In this document: in pieces, positions 17,925 through 25,870 of the stretch
Layout of the letters: each line of letters starts with the position of its first letter
How positions within the stretch are numbered: position 1 is the stretch's first letter
Assembly (NCBI GenBank): GCA_963783045.1
Contig: CAWAMD010000001.1
Coordinates: forward strand, 124,001-188,000
Length of the DNA stretch: 64,000 nucleotides
Source of the DNA: CAWAMD01 sp963783045
GTDB taxonomy: Bacteria > Actinomycetota > Nitriliruptoria > Nitriliruptorales > Nitriliruptoraceae
Reading direction: 5' to 3'
Notes under the pieces: model-generated
Told to the model about the DNA's origin: nothing
The model's input: only the letters and a program-made list of their open reading frames with translations
Database searches by the model: none
Translations under genes and position numbers: made by a program

Positions 17925-18170
17925 AGCGCTTCCAGCGGAAGCGCTCGGACCCGCTCGTAACGGGAAATCTGGTGCGGGTGTGGACAACCTCTGACCCGCG
18001 GTCGCTCCCGGACGACTAAGCGCTAGAAACCGCTTCCGCGGAAGCGCTCGGGGCCACCCGCAGCGGGGAATCTGGTGCGGGGGGCAACCCGCGACGGTGC
18101 GTCGTCAGCACGTGACTACGTGCTGGAAGGCGCTTCAGCGGAAGCGCTCGGAGGCGACCACAGCGGGAAA
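17925..18170. repeat. three degenerate tandem repeats with internal palindromes
   Basis: Units start at about 17927, 18031 and 18131 (pitch 100-104 bases). Each begins with a strong palindrome of the type CGCTTCC-(A)GC-GGAAGCG, continues with GCTCGG and then GGGRAATCTGGTGCGGG. The third copy is cut short. The array is immediately upstream of an integrase remnant and tRNA-Ala, so it may be the arm-site or regulatory array of a decayed integrated element. Confidence 0.7.
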
Positions 18171-18199
18171 TAGCGGGTGGGTCAGGACGCTGGCCGTCT

Positions 18200-18434
18200 G
18201 CGCGCCGGCGTCCACCCGAAGGTCGTCTCCGAGCGGCTGGGTCACAGCTCGGTCGCCTTCACCCTCGACACCTACGCCCACGTGATGCCCGGCATGCAGC
18301 CCGAGGCCGCCGAGCTGTTCGCCTCGATGGTCGGTGGCTCGCGCACGCCCACGACCAGCCCGCGAACCCGCCCCGAGCTGCACCAGCCGAGGCCCGAGCT
18401 ACCCCCCTCGACGCCCCCGACCGACGACCGCTGA
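18200..18434 (+). pseudogene. tyrosine recombinase (integrase), C-terminal fragment
   Basis: The segment starting AGVHPKVVSERLGHSSV followed by TLDTYAHVMPGMQ is the end of a phage-type tyrosine integrase, including the His of the GH motif and the nucleophilic Tyr. Everything before AGVHPKVV, including the first catalytic Arg, is absent and replaced by the tandem repeats. It sits 100 bases from the 3' end of tRNA-Ala, the usual attachment site of such elements. Confidence 0.8.
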
Positions 18435-18535
18435 GGAGCAAGACCGTGTCAGCTTGTGACCGGAATGTGACCGGAACCGGGATCGGCCCCGCGACGGTGT
18501 TCCCGAAAACCCGCTCTGACCTGCGGTTTTGCTGG

Positions 18536-18608
18536 TGGACCCGATCGGATTCGAACCGACGACCCCCTGCTTGCAAAGCAGGTGCTCTGCCAGCTGAGCT
18601 ACGGGCCC
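18536..18608 (-). tRNA. tRNA-Ala (anticodon TGC)
   Basis: The minus strand folds into a full cloverleaf: acceptor GGGCCCG paired with CGGGTCC (one G-U), a D arm starting TAGCTCAGCTGGCAGAGC, an anticodon stem with CTTTGCAAG giving TGC, and TTCGAAT in the T loop. CCA is encoded at 18533-18535. An integrase fragment next to its 3' end marks it as an integration hot spot. Confidence 0.95.
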
Positions 18609-19672
18609 GAAACGCGGCGGGAGCTGGCGACGCCCGACGCGGCGGCCAACTGTACCAACGCCCCGGACCGACCATGCTCGCGCTCAACGGCACCGCCGCA
18701 CCCCGGGACGGGCCAGGTGCGGACGCCGGCCGCGCGCGCCCACGGTTCCGTAGCGGAGCCCATGAGCACTGCCCGCTTCCCGGGACCGGCGACGACCTGA
18801 GGGGCGTGGCGTATCTGGCCGTATCGCCCGCGCGCTCGCGTGCGGTGGCCAGTCACACCGTCGAGAACTGGGTCGCGCGCGTGCGGGGCCAGGGCACGGA
18901 CGTGCTCCTCGCGTGCGGCAACGGTCAGCGGGCCGTCGGGCGCGGTCTCCAGTCGGAAGTGGCCGTGGCGGTCGACGCCCCGGGCCAGACGCGCTGAGAT
19001 GGGGGGACCGGCCAGCTGGCGCACGGCCGTCGGGGCGTAGCGGATCGCGAACCCGATGCGTGGTTCGGCGGTCGTGTTCGGCCCCGACGAGTGCGGCGCC
19101 AGGCCGTGGTGGAAGGCGACCTGTCCGGCCGCCAGGGCCACGTCGCAGACCGTGGATTCGTCCACCTCCACGGCGAGCTCCTGACCACGGGAGAGGATGT
19201 TGTCCGGGTCGGGGCGTTCCACGTGGGCGATCCGACCGTGGTGGCCCGCCGGGGCATAGCGCATGCCGCCGTTCTGCGGGGTGGCCGGGGTCAGGGCCAC
19301 CCAGGCGGTCAGGACGTCGAACGGGTCCAGCTCCCAGAAGTTGATGTCCTGATGCCACGTGATGCGGCGCGTCGAGCCGCCCGGCTTGACGAACACGTCG
19401 GCACTGAGCGCGAGCAGGTCGTCGCCCAGCACGGCGGCGACCCGGTCGGTCAGTCGCGGGTCGCGGACCAGCGCGTCCAGCGACGGCAACAGCAGGTAGG
19501 TCTTCTGCTTCCACGGGACGGGATGGCCGGGCAGCCCGTTCTCGTGCAGCGCCAGGAGCTCGTCCGCCCAGGCGCGGGCTTCGTCCTCGTCGAACACGGA
19601 CATCGGGAACAGGAACCCGTCGCGATGGAAGGCGGCGACCTGGTCGGCGTGCAGGGCGGTGCCGGTGGGCAT
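18599..19672 (-). CDS. phytanoyl-CoA dioxygenase (PhyH)-like Fe(II)/2-oxoglutarate oxygenase, probable C-terminal frameshift
   Basis: The family is clear: VAAFHRDGFLFPMSVFDEDEA at the start, the iron ligands in TWHQDINFWEL (H-x-D, near residue 105), and the distal His in FHHGLAPHSSGPN with the 2-oxoglutarate Arg soon after (EPRIGFAIRY). The start at 19672 has GAAGGACC upstream. After about residue 262 the frame turns into Arg/Pro-rich sequence and runs 10 bases into tRNA-Ala. One base removed from the GCGCGCG run near 18875 would give a normal stop at 18853 and a 272-residue protein, the usual family length. The gene is divergent from a LysR regulator. Confidence 0.78.
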   Translation of the reverse strand: MPTGTALHADQVAAFHRDGFLFPMSVFDEDEARAWADELLALHENGLPGHPVPWKQKTYLLLPSLDALVRDPRLTDRVAAVLGDDLLALSADVFVKPGGSTRRITWHQDINFWELDPFDVLTAWVALTPATPQNGGMRYAPAGHHGRIAHVERPDPDNILSRGQELAVEVDESTVCDVALAAGQVAFHHGLAPHSSGPNTTAEPRIGFAIRYAPTAVRQLAGPPISARLARGVDRHGHFRLETAPDGPLTVAAREEHVRALAPHARDPVLDGVTGHRTRARGRYGQIRHAPQVVAGPGKRAVLMGSATEPWARAAGVRTWPVPGCGGAVEREHGRSGALVQLAAASGVASSRRVSGP

Positions 19673-19760
19673 GATGGTCCTTCGGGGGCGTGATGTGGTG
19701 TCCGCCAGGGTGGCGCCGCCGACCTGTCAGGTCCATCGCCGATTCATGGGCACCACTGTG

Positions 19761-19766
19761 TAGGAT
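19761..19766 (+). promoter_or_regulatory. -10-like box before the LysR gene
   Basis: TAGGAT lies 7 bases before ATG 19774, suggesting a leaderless transcript. The 101-base divergent gap to the PhyH gene is where the LysR protein would be expected to bind. Confidence 0.35.
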
Positions 19767-19773
19767 CGACTTC

Positions 19774-20694
19774 ATGATCGATCGGCGGTTGCACGTCCTG
19801 CGGCTGGTGCGGCACCACGGCACGGTCACCGCCGCCGCCAGGGCGCTGCACCTCACACCCTCGGCCGTCTCCCAACAGCTGCGGACGCTGGCGCGGGAGG
19901 TGGGCGTCGACCTGCTCGAACCGGCCGGGCGCGGCGTTCGCCTCACGCCGGCAGCCGAGACGTTGCTGGAGCACGCGGATCGGCTGTTCGAGATCTGGGA
20001 ACGCGCGCAGGCAGCACTGGAGGGGCATCGCAGTGGCGAGCGTCGCCCGCTGCGGCTGTGCGGGTTCCCCAGCGCGCTGGCCGCGTTGCTGCCATCGGCC
20101 GCCGCCGAGATGGCGCAGCGCGACCCGCCGCTGCGTCTGGAGGTCGTCCAGGCCGACCCGGCCGAGAGCCTCGATCGGCTGCTGACCGGTGACGCCGACC
20201 TCGCGATCCTGGAAGCCGACACCGCATCGCCGGCGACGACCGATGCACGTTTCGAGCAGGCCTGGCTCTTCGACGATCCGCTGCTCCTGGTGGTGCCGGC
20301 CGGTCACCGCCTGGCCGGTCGGGAGGAGGTGGCGCTGGCCGACGCGATCGACGAGGACTGGGTGGGCGGACCGTCCGACGGTTCCTACCACCAGATCGAG
20401 GTGCTCGCCTGCCACCGCGCTGGGTTCACCCCGCGGTTCGTGCACCGAGCCCTCGACTGGTCGGCGTACCTCGCCGTGGTGGAGGCTGGGCTCGCTGTCG
20501 CTCTGCTGCCGCGGTTGGCCGTGCCGGCTGCGGGGCGCGTCCGAGCGCTGCCCCTCAGCGGCCGCCCGGTCCCGACTCGGCGGCTGCTGAGCTGTGTTCG
20601 GCGCGGGGGCACGGACCACCCGGCCGTGCGCGACCTGGTCGATGCGCTGCGCCGGGCCGCCGGAGGCGTGACCGCCGGCGCCACAGGCCCATGA
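19774..20694 (+). CDS. LysR-family transcriptional regulator
   Basis: A 306-residue LysR regulator. The helix-turn-helix is at residues 3-60 (HVLRLVRHHGTVTAAARALHLTPSAVSQQLRTL) followed by the linker helix and a periplasmic-binding-like effector domain (residues about 90-295). It is transcribed divergently from the PhyH-type oxygenase, the classic arrangement for LysR control of a neighbouring catabolic gene. The longer frame from 19690 has no ribosome site. The effector is unknown. Confidence 0.88.
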   Translation: MIDRRLHVLRLVRHHGTVTAAARALHLTPSAVSQQLRTLAREVGVDLLEPAGRGVRLTPAAETLLEHADRLFEIWERAQAALEGHRSGERRPLRLCGFPSALAALLPSAAAEMAQRDPPLRLEVVQADPAESLDRLLTGDADLAILEADTASPATTDARFEQAWLFDDPLLLVVPAGHRLAGREEVALADAIDEDWVGGPSDGSYHQIEVLACHRAGFTPRFVHRALDWSAYLAVVEAGLAVALLPRLAVPAAGRVRALPLSGRPVPTRRLLSCVRRGGTDHPAVRDLVDALRRAAGGVTAGATGP

Positions 20695-20702
20695 CCAGTT
20701 GA

Positions 20703-20714
20703 TGCCGACCGTCA
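20703..20714. promoter_or_regulatory. candidate operator before the PaaX-like gene
   Basis: TGCCGACCGTCA matches nine of the ten defined positions of the TGACG-NN-CGTCA palindrome found at promoters of the catabolic cluster (30795-30806, 35954-35965). TACGCT at 20730-20735 could be the -10 box. Confidence 0.35.
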
Positions 20715-20763
20715 CCGCGGCGTGAGGACTACGCTGGGCCGACGTATCGTCGAGGACCTGCTC

Positions 20764-21582
20764 ATGCGCCTGCTGCGGTCGAGATCGTTGATCTTCAACG
20801 TCTACGGCGCCTTCGTCCGCGAGCTCGGCAGCTGGATCGCCATCGCCCATCTCGTCCGCCTGATGGCCGCCCTGGGCGTCGACGAGCAGGCCGTGCGCTC
20901 GTCCGTGTCCCGCTTCACCCGCAAGGGCCTGCTGGTCCGCGAGGTCCGAGGGGGGCAGGTCGGCTACCGGCTCTCGGACCATGCCCTCGAGATCCTCGCC
21001 GAAGGTGACCTGCGCATCTACGACCGCCTGGAGCCGGCACGCCTCGAGGACGGCTGGGCGCTCGCGACCTTCTCGATCCCGGAGGAGGTCCGCGGCGAAC
21101 GACACCAGCTCCGGACCCGTCTCACCTGGCTCGGGTACGGCAACCTCGGCGCCGGCCTGTGGATCGCCCCCCGCCGCATGCTCGACCGGACCCTCGAGAT
21201 GGTCGACGACCTGAAGCTCACCGACTACGTCGACGTGTTCGAGGCCCACTACGCCGCCTTCGACGACCTCGCGTCGCTCGTCGCCCGCTGCTGGAACCTC
21301 GACGACCTCCGCAACGCCTACCGGGCCTTCATCGACACCTTCGGACCGGTCCGACGCACCTGGCAGCGGCAGGCACCCGACGATGCACCGGCGGACGCCT
21401 TCGCCGACTACGTCGCAACACTCCACGAGTGGCGCAAGCTCCCCTACCTCGACCCCGGACTACCGGCCGAGCTGCTTCCCGACGACTGGGAGGGGACGAC
21501 GGCCGCCGAGCTCTTCGCGGACCTTCGCGCCATGCTCGAGTCGGCGGCACGCACCCACGTCGACACGACCGTTCGGGACTGA
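20764..21582 (+). CDS. PaaX-family transcriptional regulator
   Basis: A 272-residue PaaX-type regulator. The N-terminal winged helix starts RSLIFNVYGAFVRELGSWI and includes EQAVRSSVSRFTRKGLLVRE. The central PaaX domain (EVRGERHQLRTRLTWLGYGNLGAGLWIAPR) and C-terminal helical domain (FGPVRRTW ... EWRKLPYLDPGLPAELLPDDW) are complete. PaaX proteins repress aromatic-CoA pathways and release DNA on binding an aryl-CoA ester. ATG 20764 follows GAGGACCTGCTC; a GTG at 20722 is an alternative. Its location before an aminobenzoyl-CoA-type cluster makes it the natural regulator of that cluster. Confidence 0.88.
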   Translation: MRLLRSRSLIFNVYGAFVRELGSWIAIAHLVRLMAALGVDEQAVRSSVSRFTRKGLLVREVRGGQVGYRLSDHALEILAEGDLRIYDRLEPARLEDGWALATFSIPEEVRGERHQLRTRLTWLGYGNLGAGLWIAPRRMLDRTLEMVDDLKLTDYVDVFEAHYAAFDDLASLVARCWNLDDLRNAYRAFIDTFGPVRRTWQRQAPDDAPADAFADYVATLHEWRKLPYLDPGLPAELLPDDWEGTTAAELFADLRAMLESAARTHVDTTVRD

Positions 21583-21686
21583 CCACCGTCGCCTCACGCG
21601 GCCGTGTGACCGTCCGGCCGGTGCCTGCGGCGGTGGCGCGCACACCGCGGGCCACCCTCGTCACCAGCCCCGCTGCCGAGGATCCC

Positions 21687-22374
21687 ATGGCCACCGACCA
21701 CGACCAGCAGACGATCGCCGACCGCACCCGCATCGTGCTGCGCCCCGTCGGCAGCGCCCTCCCGCTCGGCTTCCTCGCCTTCGGGATCGGCATGCTGCTG
21801 CTCGCCGCGGTCGGCCTCGGCTGGGTCCCCACGGGTGACCGCACCGCCGTCTGGCTCGCCCTGCTCACGTTCGTCGCACCGCTCGAGTTCACCGCGTCCC
21901 TGTGGGCGTTCCTCGCCCGGGATGGGCTCGGCGGCGCGGGGCTCGGTCTCTTCGCCGGCTCCTGGGCCACGGTCGGCGTGATCGGCCTCGCGATCCCCGG
22001 CAGCGGCACGAACGCCGGCCTCGGCTTCTACCTCGTCGGGTTCACCGTCGCCGTCGCGATCCTCGGCGTGGTCGCCCGACGGGGCAAGCCGCTGCTCGCC
22101 GCGATCCTGCTGCTCGCGGCGATCCGTTCGGTCCTCGCGGCCGTCTACGAGCTCACCGCACGCCGTGGGCCTCCAGGTCGCGGCCGGCTGGACCGCGCTC
22201 GTCATCGCCGGCGCTGCCGCGTACGGCGGACTGGCGCTCCTGCTCGAGGAGGCGCGGAACCGGACCGTGCTGCCGGTGTTCCGTCGCGGGGGCTCGGACG
22301 TGTCTGTCCGCGGTGACCTGCACGACCAGCTCGGGCCGCTCGCGAACGAGGCCGGCGTGCGTCGCAACCTCTGA
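21687..22374 (+). pseudogene. GPR1/FUN34/YaaH-type acetate transporter gene with a frameshift
   Basis: The membrane protein pattern GSALPLGFLAFGIGMLLL and later FYLVGFTVAVAILGV fits the YaaH (SatP-like) acetate/succinate transporter family, six helices. The first frame gives helices 1-5 but derails after VYELT (about 22158). The last helix and tail (AVGLQVAAGWTALVIAGAAAYGGLALLLEE) continue in the next frame to a stop at 22374. Total length is one base more than a multiple of three, so a single inserted base explains it. ATG 21687 has CGAGG upstream. It may be a genuine mutation or a sequencing error. Confidence 0.75.
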
Positions 22375-22465
22375 TCGTCCGGCTGCCGGGGGTGCGCCCG
22401 CGGCGCGGGGGCCGCGGGCCTGCGAGCGCACAGGTGCGCCGCGATAGGCCTACGTCGTCCGTACG

Positions 22466-22906
22466 TCAACGCACGTGTGCGTCGCGGGGTGGGGCGTGGT
22501 CCGGCACGACCGCGATCCCGACGATCTCGACGACGGAGCGCGGGTCGAACAGGCCCGTGACCTCGAAGAGCGCCATCGCCGGGTAGTGCCGGCCGAGCGC
22601 CGCCTGGTGCGCCCGACCGAGCTCGCGCAGCGACGCCCGGTAGCCGGCCGCGTCGGTCGTGTAGACCGTCAGCGACACGAGGTGCTCGGGGCGCGCCCCG
22701 GCCGCGTCCAGGGCCGTGGCGACGTTGCGGACCGCCTGGGCGTACTGGTCGACGAGCCCGTCCGCCAGCGACTCGTCGGCCCGGTGACCCGTCTGCCCCC
22801 CGAGGTAGACCGTGCGACCCGGACCGGCGACGACCGCGTGCGAGAACCCCACGGGGTCGAGCAGACCGTCCGGGTTGACCAGCTCGTGCGGCGTCTCGCC
22901 CATCAT
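22466..22906 (-). CDS. RidA/YjgF-family protein
   Basis: A 146-residue RidA-family protein: TVYLGGQTGHRADESLADGLVDQYAQAVRNVATAL, then HLVSLTVYTTDAAGYRASLRELGR and the final FDPRSVVEIVGIAVVPD, which carries the Arg typical of imine/enamine deaminases. Its ATG overlaps the hydratase stop (ATGA), so it is the last gene of the four-gene minus-strand operon. In the 2-aminobenzoyl-CoA pathway the ring-reduced product carries an enamine; a RidA-type deaminase would fit the release of ammonia, which is inference from context. Confidence 0.82.
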   Translation of the reverse strand: MMGETPHELVNPDGLLDPVGFSHAVVAGPGRTVYLGGQTGHRADESLADGLVDQYAQAVRNVATALDAAGARPEHLVSLTVYTTDAAGYRASLRELGRAHQAALGRHYPAMALFEVTGLFDPRSVVEIVGIAVVPDHAPPRDAHVR

Positions 22907-23727
22907 CGCCCCTGCCAGCGCGGCTCGCGCTTCTCGGTGAACGCCCGGTAGAACTCGGCGTGGTCCTCGCCGGTCATCAGCAGCGCCTGCGTCATCGCCT
23001 CGAGCTCCACGGCCGCCGACAGGCTCATGTCCTGCTCGCGGGTCAGCAGCGACTTCGTCGCCCCGTAGGCGAGCGTCGGCCCATCGGCGAGGCGGCGGGC
23101 CAGGGCCTGCGTCTGATCGGCCAGCGACGCGTCGTCGACCACACGGTTCGCGAGCCCGATGCGCTCCGCCTGCTCGGCGTCGACCGGGTCGCCGAACATG
23201 AGGATCTCGGTGGCCCGCCCGAGCCCCACGAGCCGCGGCAGCAGGTACGCCACCCCCATGTCCGCGCCCGACAGCCCCACCTTCGTGAACAGGAACCGGA
23301 ACGACGCCGAGGTGGCGCACACCCGGAAGTCGGACGCGAGGGCGATGACCGCGCCGGCGCCGGCCGCGATGCCGTTCACGCCGGCGACGATCGGGATCGG
23401 CAGGGTCCGCATCGCCTCGACGACCGCGCCGGTCATGCGGGTGAACTCGAGCAGCCCGCGGGTGTCCATCTCGAGCAGCTCGCCGATGATCTCGTGCACG
23501 TCACCGCCGGAGCAGAACCCGCGCCCCGTGCCGGTGATGACGAGCACGTCGACGTCCTCGCGGTGGGGCAGCTCGCCGAGCAGGTCCCGCAGGTCCGCGT
23601 ACACGTCGAAGGTCAGCGCGTTGAGCTTGTCCGGCCGCGCGAACGTGACGGTGGCGACGCGGTCGGTGACGTCCAGGTCGAAGTGCTCCCACCGGTCGGT
23701 GAAGCCCGGGCTGGCGCGGAAGCTCAC
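22903..23727 (-). CDS. enoyl-CoA hydratase/isomerase family protein
   Basis: A 274-residue crotonase-fold enzyme: RPDKLNALTFDVYADLRDLL, the oxyanion stretch GRGFCSGGDVHEI near residue 72 and AGVNGIAAGAGAVIALASDFRV near residue 115. It is the third gene of the operon ACAD-SDR-hydratase-RidA. In this context it most likely hydrates or opens a cyclohexene-carboxyl-CoA intermediate of the aminobenzoyl-CoA route. Catalytic glutamates of the hydratase reaction cannot be assigned with certainty by eye (G-A-D-M in the second site). Confidence 0.85.
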   Translation of the reverse strand: MSFRASPGFTDRWEHFDLDVTDRVATVTFARPDKLNALTFDVYADLRDLLGELPHREDVDVLVITGTGRGFCSGGDVHEIIGELLEMDTRGLLEFTRMTGAVVEAMRTLPIPIVAGVNGIAAGAGAVIALASDFRVCATSASFRFLFTKVGLSGADMGVAYLLPRLVGLGRATEILMFGDPVDAEQAERIGLANRVVDDASLADQTQALARRLADGPTLAYGATKSLLTREQDMSLSAAVELEAMTQALLMTGEDHAEFYRAFTEKREPRWQGR

Positions 23728-23773
23728 AGGTGACCTCCAGGGTCGGTCGCGGGCATGGTGGTGGCGGCGGCGA

Positions 23774-24532
23774 TCACGTGGAACCGCCCCCGTCGATCAC
23801 GATGGTCTGGCCGTTCACGGCCGCGGCCGCGTCGCCGCACAGGTAGGCGACGGCATCCGCGACCTCGGCGGGCTCGATGAGCCGCCCGAGCGCCGACTGC
23901 GAGACGATCGCCTCGAGCGCGCTGTCCCGGTCACGGTCGGTGAGCTGCTGGATCCGATCGAGCGTGCGCTCGGTCATCGGCGTCCGCACGTACGCGGGGC
24001 AGACCGCGTTCACCGTCACCCCCGTGCCGGCGACCTCGACCGCGGCCGCCCGTACCAGCCCCACCGCCGCGTGCTTCGAGGCGGTGTAGGCCGCGATGTA
24101 GGCACCGCCCCGGATGCCGGCGGTCGACGCCACGACCACGATGCGGCCGGTCTCCTGCCCGCGCATGCCGCGCAGCGCCTCCCGGACGGTCAGGAAGACG
24201 CCGGTCGCGTTCACGTCGAGGTGCCGCCGCCAGTCCTCGAGGGTCGTGCGGTGCAGCGGCGAGGATGCCGACACGCCGGCGTTCGCCACGCACACGTCGA
24301 CCGGTCCGTGCCGGGCGAACAGGTCGACGACGGCCGTCTCGTCGGTGACGTCACAGACCTCGGTCGTCACCGTCCAGCCGTGGGCGGCCGCCTCCCGGTC
24401 GACCTCGGCCAGCGCCGCCGCGTCGCGCCCGACCGCCACGACCTCGTAGCCGTCCGCCGCGCACCGCTCGACGACGGCCCGACCGATGCCCTTGTTCCCG
24501 CCGGTGACCAGCGCGAGTCGTCGATCAGGCAT
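23774..24532 (-). CDS. short-chain dehydrogenase/reductase (3-hydroxyacyl-CoA-type)
   Basis: A 252-residue SDR with the cofactor motif TGGNKGIG near residue 9, NAG near residue 87, the catalytic Ser-Tyr-Lys (VASTAGI ... YTASK) and the C-terminal GQTIVIDGGGST. It starts at 24532, overlapping the acyl-CoA dehydrogenase gene by eight bases. Within the operon it would oxidise a hydroxyacyl-CoA or hydroxycyclohexane-CoA intermediate. Confidence 0.88.
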   Translation of the reverse strand: MPDRRLALVTGGNKGIGRAVVERCAADGYEVVAVGRDAAALAEVDREAAAHGWTVTTEVCDVTDETAVVDLFARHGPVDVCVANAGVSASSPLHRTTLEDWRRHLDVNATGVFLTVREALRGMRGQETGRIVVVASTAGIRGGAYIAAYTASKHAAVGLVRAAAVEVAGTGVTVNAVCPAYVRTPMTERTLDRIQQLTDRDRDSALEAIVSQSALGRLIEPAEVADAVAYLCGDAAAAVNGQTIVIDGGGST

Positions 24533-25685
24533 CCCGGTACAGCTCCCGTGCGATGATCTCGCGCTGCACCTCGGACGCGCCCTCGTAGATCCGCAGGGCC
24601 CGCACCTCCCGGTACAGCTCGCCGACGACGTGCCCGGCCTCCAGCCCACTCGCGCCGTGCAGCTGCACGGCACCGTCGATCACCTGCTGGGCGGTCTCGG
24701 TGGCGAACAGCTTCGCCATGGCCGCCTGCCGGGTGACCCGGCCCTCGCTCCCGTCGGCGGCCGCCGCGGCGTCGTAGACGAGCAGCCGTGCCGCCTGCAG
24801 CGAGGTCGCCATGTCCGCGAGGCGGTGGGCCACCGCCTGCAGGTCACGAAGCGGACCACCGAACGCCTCACGGGCTCCGGCGTGCGCGACCGCGGCGTCG
24901 AGTGCCGCCTGTGCGAGCCCGACCGCCGCCGCGCCGACCGACGGGCGGAACAGGTCGAGGGTGCGCATCGCGACCCGGAACCCGTGATCGACCTCGCCGA
25001 GCACCGCGTCGCCGCTTATCCGCACCCCGTCCAGCTCGAGGCGACCGATCGCGTGCGGGGCGATGAGCTCGATGGGCGCCCCGCCCACACCCGGCGCGTC
25101 GCCCGCCACCACGAACGCCGTCACCCCCCGGGCGCCCGCGTGGGGCGTGGTCCGGGCGAAGACCGTGTAGACGTCGGCGTCGGGCGCGTTGGAGATCCAG
25201 GTCTTCGTCCCGGTCAGCCGCCAGCCGTCGCCGTCACGCTCGGCGGCCAGCGACAGCGCGGCGGCGTCCGAGCCGGCGTCCGGCTCGGTCAGCGCAAACG
25301 CGGCGACCGCCTCGCCGGCGGCCACCGCCGGGATCCACCGGCGGGCCAGGTCGGCCGTCCCCGACTGGAGAATCGGGAAGGCCCCGAGCCCCTGCAGCGC
25401 GAAGGTCGTCTCGCTGAACGGGGACTCGCTGGCCAGCGCCTCGCGGATCAGGCACAGCCGCGTGGCCGTCGGCCGCGGGTCGGCGGTCCCCCCGAGGTCG
25501 CGAGGGAAGAGCTGGCCGAGCAGCCCGTGCTCCGCGAGTGCGGCGACGAGCGCCCGGTTCACCCGGCCCGGCGTGCCGGCGTGTGCGATCGGGGCCAGCG
25601 CCTCGCGGGTCAGCGCGCGGAGCTCGGCCACGACCTCCGCTCGCTCGGCCGGCAGCAGGGTGGCGGCGGTGCTCCGTGAGGCCAT
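24525..25685 (-). CDS. acyl-CoA dehydrogenase
   Basis: A 386-residue FAD-dependent acyl-CoA dehydrogenase. The flavin-binding FALTEPDAGSDAAALS and TKTWISNAP motifs lie near residues 125-165 and the C-terminal RIYEGASEVQREIIARELYRDA holds the usual catalytic-region Glu (YEG). ATG 25685 has CGGGAG upstream. It leads the minus-strand operon and is divergent from the flavin monooxygenase gene, sharing the 185-base regulatory gap. It would desaturate the ring-derived CoA ester. Confidence 0.9.
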   Translation of the reverse strand: MASRSTAATLLPAERAEVVAELRALTREALAPIAHAGTPGRVNRALVAALAEHGLLGQLFPRDLGGTADPRPTATRLCLIREALASESPFSETTFALQGLGAFPILQSGTADLARRWIPAVAAGEAVAAFALTEPDAGSDAAALSLAAERDGDGWRLTGTKTWISNAPDADVYTVFARTTPHAGARGVTAFVVAGDAPGVGGAPIELIAPHAIGRLELDGVRISGDAVLGEVDHGFRVAMRTLDLFRPSVGAAAVGLAQAALDAAVAHAGAREAFGGPLRDLQAVAHRLADMATSLQAARLLVYDAAAAADGSEGRVTRQAAMAKLFATETAQQVIDGAVQLHGASGLEAGHVVGELYREVRALRIYEGASEVQREIIARELYRDA

Positions 25686-25762
25686 CGTCGGCTCCCGCGT
25701 CGATCGACTGTGCTCCCGGCGTGGCGCAGCATAACCGCCGCCGGCGCGATATGACACTTGCG

Positions 25763-25788
25763 TAACGTCGGTCACAGATGTGTAATGT
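25763..25788. promoter_or_regulatory. candidate operator and promoter in the divergent ACAD/monooxygenase gap
   Basis: TAACGTCGGTCA (25763-25774) matches eight of ten defined positions of TGACG-NN-CGTCA. On the plus strand TTGCGT (25758-25763), 17 bases and TGTAAT (25781-25786) form a promoter for the monooxygenase gene. The operator overlaps the spacer. Confidence 0.45.
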
Positions 25789-25870
25789 GCGCCGTCGGGT
25801 TCTGTGCGAGGCCGGCTCACGGCCGGACCCAGCCCCGGGACGTGACACGTGACGGCGAGCGAGCGTTGGC

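Noticed and set aside
18446..18997. 184-codon open frame containing TRSDSNRRPPACKAGALPAEL
   Set aside because: This peptide is the translation of tRNA-Ala on the wrong strand, a common false gene.
22375..22465. Small gene between YaaH and RidA genes
   Set aside because: Only 90 bases, with short inverted repeats such as CGCACGTGTGCG; more likely a terminator region than a gene.
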